A stretch of DNA of 64,000 bases, taken from assembly GCA_002433065.1 (NCBI GenBank), contig DJHK01000028.1:15966-79965 (forward strand), written 5' to 3'. Below the pieces are notes generated by a model. It had not been told where the DNA came from, made no database searches, and saw only the letters and a program-made list of their open reading frames with translations. The DNA is from Chloroflexi bacterium UBA6622 (GTDB lineage Bacteria; Chloroflexota; UBA11872). Shown piece after piece: positions 62,128 to 64,000 of this stretch. The translations under genes were made by a program, and so were the position numbers. How positions within the stretch are numbered: position 1 is the first letter of the stretch; every line of letters begins with the position of its first letter.

Positions 62128-63168
62128 TTACTTAAAGAGGCGAAGCAGTTCGAAATATGAGGGATGTAGTGCTCGTGTTTTTCCTGCAATGAGTGTAAGT
62201 GGTACTGGTTCAACCAATGATCCGTGTAGCGCGGTCATCTGGCCATGTGTTTTTCCGTCCAAAAAATCAACCGCAGCTAGCCCCAGTCGTGTGCCAAGAA
62301 CCCTATCGAAGGTTGTCGGAGATCCGCCTCGTTGTAGATGGCCAAGAACACTAGCTCGGGCTTCATATCCCGTCTCGTTTTCAAGTGTGCGGGCCAACGT
62401 TTCTCCCACACTGCGCGTCGATAGAATCACGTGACCGAATTCATCCCCCTCTTGCACTTCGGCACTTTCAAGGTTCAGGCCGTCTATAGTCGCACCCTCG
62501 GCAACCACGATGATGCTGTAGGATTGTCCGGCTTCATAGCGACTTCGTACGTGTTGTACAAAATCATCAAGTGATGTTTTGACTTCCGGTACAGCAATGA
62601 AGTCACTGCCACCGGCGATACCACCTGCCGCGGCCAACCAGCCTGCCTGACGTCCCATGGTTTCAACGACTGTTATTCGGTGATGGGACATGGAGGTGGT
62701 ACGAAGCCGTTCGATCGAAATTGAAATGGTCTCTGCAGCAGTGTCGTAGCCGATGCAGGCATCGGTTTCAGGGACATCGTTGTCAATGGTCTTGGGCACG
62801 CCGACAATCGGGAATCCGTCTCCCGCTAGTGCTCCGGCTACCGAAAGTGTGTCGTCGCCTCCAATTGCTATAAGTCCATCTAGCCCGATATCACCAAATA
62901 TTGATGTCGCTTTGGCGTAATCCTCCCGGGTTCGAGTGGGATTTGTGCGTGAACTGCCCAGCAGTGTGCCTCCGACATCAAAGAAACGATCGGTGTTTTC
63001 GATTGTTAGGGTGGACGTTTCTTGGGCTAGAACGCCTGCCCATCCGTTTCGGATGCCGATGACGGTCCAGTCTCTTTCGATAGCGCTTCTTGTGACTGCA
63101 CGTATAGCGTTATTCAATCCGGGACAGTCGCCCCCGCCGGTTAGAACTCCAATTTTCACTTTGATCAC
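62128..63168 (-). CDS. pfkA: 6-Phosphofructokinase, probably PPi-dependent
   Basis: About 346 residues from a GTG at 63168, so that the protein opens with VKIGVLTGGGDCPGLN; the upstream ATG would add a non-conserved extension. Group II-type marks are GGDDT in place of the ATP-dependent GGDGS and the PKTIDNDV loop with Lys in place of Gly. These two residues are the known discriminators of pyrophosphate use. The remainder (MGRQAGWLA, GHLQRGGSPTTFDRV) is a normal PFK. It would make fructose 1,6-bisphosphate reversibly. Confidence 0.93.
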   Translation of the reverse strand: MIKVKIGVLTGGGDCPGLNNAIRAVTRSAIERDWTVIGIRNGWAGVLAQETSTLTIENTDRFFDVGGTLLGSSRTNPTRTREDYAKATSIFGDIGLDGLIAIGGDDTLSVAGALAGDGFPIVGVPKTIDNDVPETDACIGYDTAAETISISIERLRTTSMSHHRITVVETMGRQAGWLAAAGGIAGGSDFIAVPEVKTSLDDFVQHVRSRYEAGQSYSIIVVAEGATIDGLNLESAEVQEGDEFGHVILSTRSVGETLARTLENETGYEARASVLGHLQRGGSPTTFDRVLGTRLGLAAVDFLDGKTHGQMTALHGSLVEPVPLTLIAGKTRALHPSYFELLRLFK

Positions 63169-63308
63169 GTTTGGGATTAGACACTTATACGATAACCCGT
63201 TCAGCGCTGGTTGATGCGGTAGTTCCTTACAGTAGCGGTCGTCGATGGATGTAAAGGGCATTAGCTGGATACGATAGTTTTGTTTTTCTGGTTGTTGGAG
63301 GTTTTGTG

Positions 63309-63902
63309 ATGGACGTTTATACGGCGATTCATGGCCGCCGGAGTGTCAGCACGCTCGCCGAAGACGTGCCGCCGCGAACTGTGATTGAGCGTTTGATAAA
63401 TGCTGCTGTGTGGGCGCCGAACCACCATCTCACTGAGCCGTGGCGGTTTCACGTGCTGTGTGGAGCTGCGCGATCCGAGATGGGAGCAGCTGTGGCTGAC
63501 CGGCTTGAAGAGGAGTTAGATCCTGCTGACCCAGCTACATCTGGGGCAATACGTTCGGCCCGCAGTCGTCTTTCACGTGCTCCAGTTGTTGTTGTGGTAA
63601 GCCAGAATGGGTCTGATGATCCTATGGTTAATCTTGAGGATTACGCGGCCGTGTGTTGTGCCACACAAAACTTAATGCTTGCGGCACATGCCGAAGGTCT
63701 GGCTACTAAATGGCGTACTGGTGATATGTGTGACTATCGGGCATCTAAAGAGTTCCTTGGTCTTTCCGAGGCCGACCGTATTGTGGGGTATGTATATGTG
63801 GGATATCCGGCGGCACATCTTTCTTCTGATGACCGGGAACGAAAGTCTCCAGAAGTCGGATGGCTCGGGTGGGATGATCCTTCCGATTCGGTCTCGGTCT
63901 GA
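63309..63902 (+). CDS. Nitroreductase-family flavoprotein
   Basis: A 197-residue protein from an ATG at 63309 (GTG at 63306 is one codon upstream). It has the FMN-binding HGRRSVSTL start, the AAVWAPNHHLTEPWRFHVL segment, and the IVGYVYVGYPA end typical of the family. It reduces quinones, nitro-compounds or similar substrates, using NAD(P)H and FMN. It is divergent from the phosphofructokinase gene. Confidence 0.88.
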   Translation: MDVYTAIHGRRSVSTLAEDVPPRTVIERLINAAVWAPNHHLTEPWRFHVLCGAARSEMGAAVADRLEEELDPADPATSGAIRSARSRLSRAPVVVVVSQNGSDDPMVNLEDYAAVCCATQNLMLAAHAEGLATKWRTGDMCDYRASKEFLGLSEADRIVGYVYVGYPAAHLSSDDRERKSPEVGWLGWDDPSDSVSV

Positions 63903-63923
63903 GGCTTGAGTGAGAATTTAAAT

Positions 63924-64000
63924 ATGGCGGGACACAGCCAGGAACTTGCGCAACTTTCGTTGATTGAAGTTGGTAAGCGCATTGCGGATAGCGAAATAAG
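63924..64000 (+). CDS. Amidase-like N terminus (partial, runs off right edge)
   Basis: Only 25 codons are visible from the ATG at 63924. They read SLIEVGKRIADSEI, which resembles the opening helix of amidase-signature proteins (GatA-like: a stretch of the form L-xx-G-x-x-I-x-x-GEIS). The call is weak because the catalytic part is outside the window. It follows the nitroreductase gene by 21 bases. Confidence 0.4.
   Translation, partial: MAGHSQELAQLSLIEVGKRIADSEI

Overview
The window is a gene-dense bacterial chromosome segment (roughly half G+C by eye), almost certainly from a free-living, aerobic, single-membrane heterotroph. Gene content (a serine hydroxymethyltransferase with a long C-terminal extension, a divergent IleS, an OxaA-type YidC without the large Gram-negative periplasmic domain, a TIGR03960-like radical SAM protein, many lipoproteins, two small membrane-anchored c-type cytochromes) fits Chloroflexota, probably a SAR202/Dehalococcoidia-like lineage. 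That placement is inference from family knowledge; no rRNA is present to settle it. I saw no insertion sequences, prophage, CRISPR array, tRNA or rRNA, and no gene-free gap longer than about 250 bases.

Layout. 1-16.7 kb, mostly minus strand: a left-truncated GlyA fusion, a molybdopterin oxidoreductase, a large lipoprotein, a pterin/deazapurine group (pteridine-reductase-like SDR, QueD/PTPS, and a divergent QueC-like protein on the plus strand), a methyltransferase, a beta-helix protein, then an amino-acid/regulatory run (OmpR response regulator, histidine kinase, Crp/Fnr regulator, threonine synthase, 2-hydroxyacid dehydrogenase, TrmH-like methylase), two lipoproteins and an M29-like aminopeptidase. 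16.7-22.1 kb: alpha/beta hydrolase, cytochrome c, amidase, citrate synthase, Gfo/Idh/MocA oxidoreductase. 22.3-26.4 kb: the conserved rpmH-rnpA-yidD-yidC-jag operon, followed by a PfkB kinase. 26.4-33.1 kb: MutM, a VTT membrane protein, split XdhC/CoxI maturation factors, small zinc-ribbon and membrane proteins, a DUF4395-like gene broken by one stop codon, and polA. 33.3-43.1 kb: a G3E GTPase, a coiled-coil protein, two NYN-domain proteins flanking a site-2-type protease, then a sugar-isomerase/glycosidase/polymer-ligase operon. 43.1-64 kb: mnmE, radical SAM protein, amidohydrolase, AlaX-like editing protein, ileS, DUF418, GNAT-Rieske pair, SDR, cytochrome c, sugar isomerase, glycosyltransferase, IscA/IscS pair, primary-type sigma factor, nadA, phosphofructokinase, nitroreductase and the start of an amidase.

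The most unusual objects are: (1) a YidC insertase with an approximately 245-residue PstS-like periplasmic-binding domain inserted into its extracytoplasmic loop; (2) a 1059-residue protein joining a clan-A glycoside-hydrolase-like domain and a beta-rich domain to an O-antigen ligase/polymerase-like membrane domain, directly downstream of a stand-alone lipoprotein paralogue of the hydrolase; (3) the SHMT fusion at the left edge; (4) a QueC-like protein with a PP-loop one residue short, next to QueD/PTPS and a pteridine-reductase-like SDR; (5) two genes apparently disrupted by single-base events (a DUF4395-like gene and a TrmH-like gene). The rest is mostly ordinary housekeeping and core metabolism.
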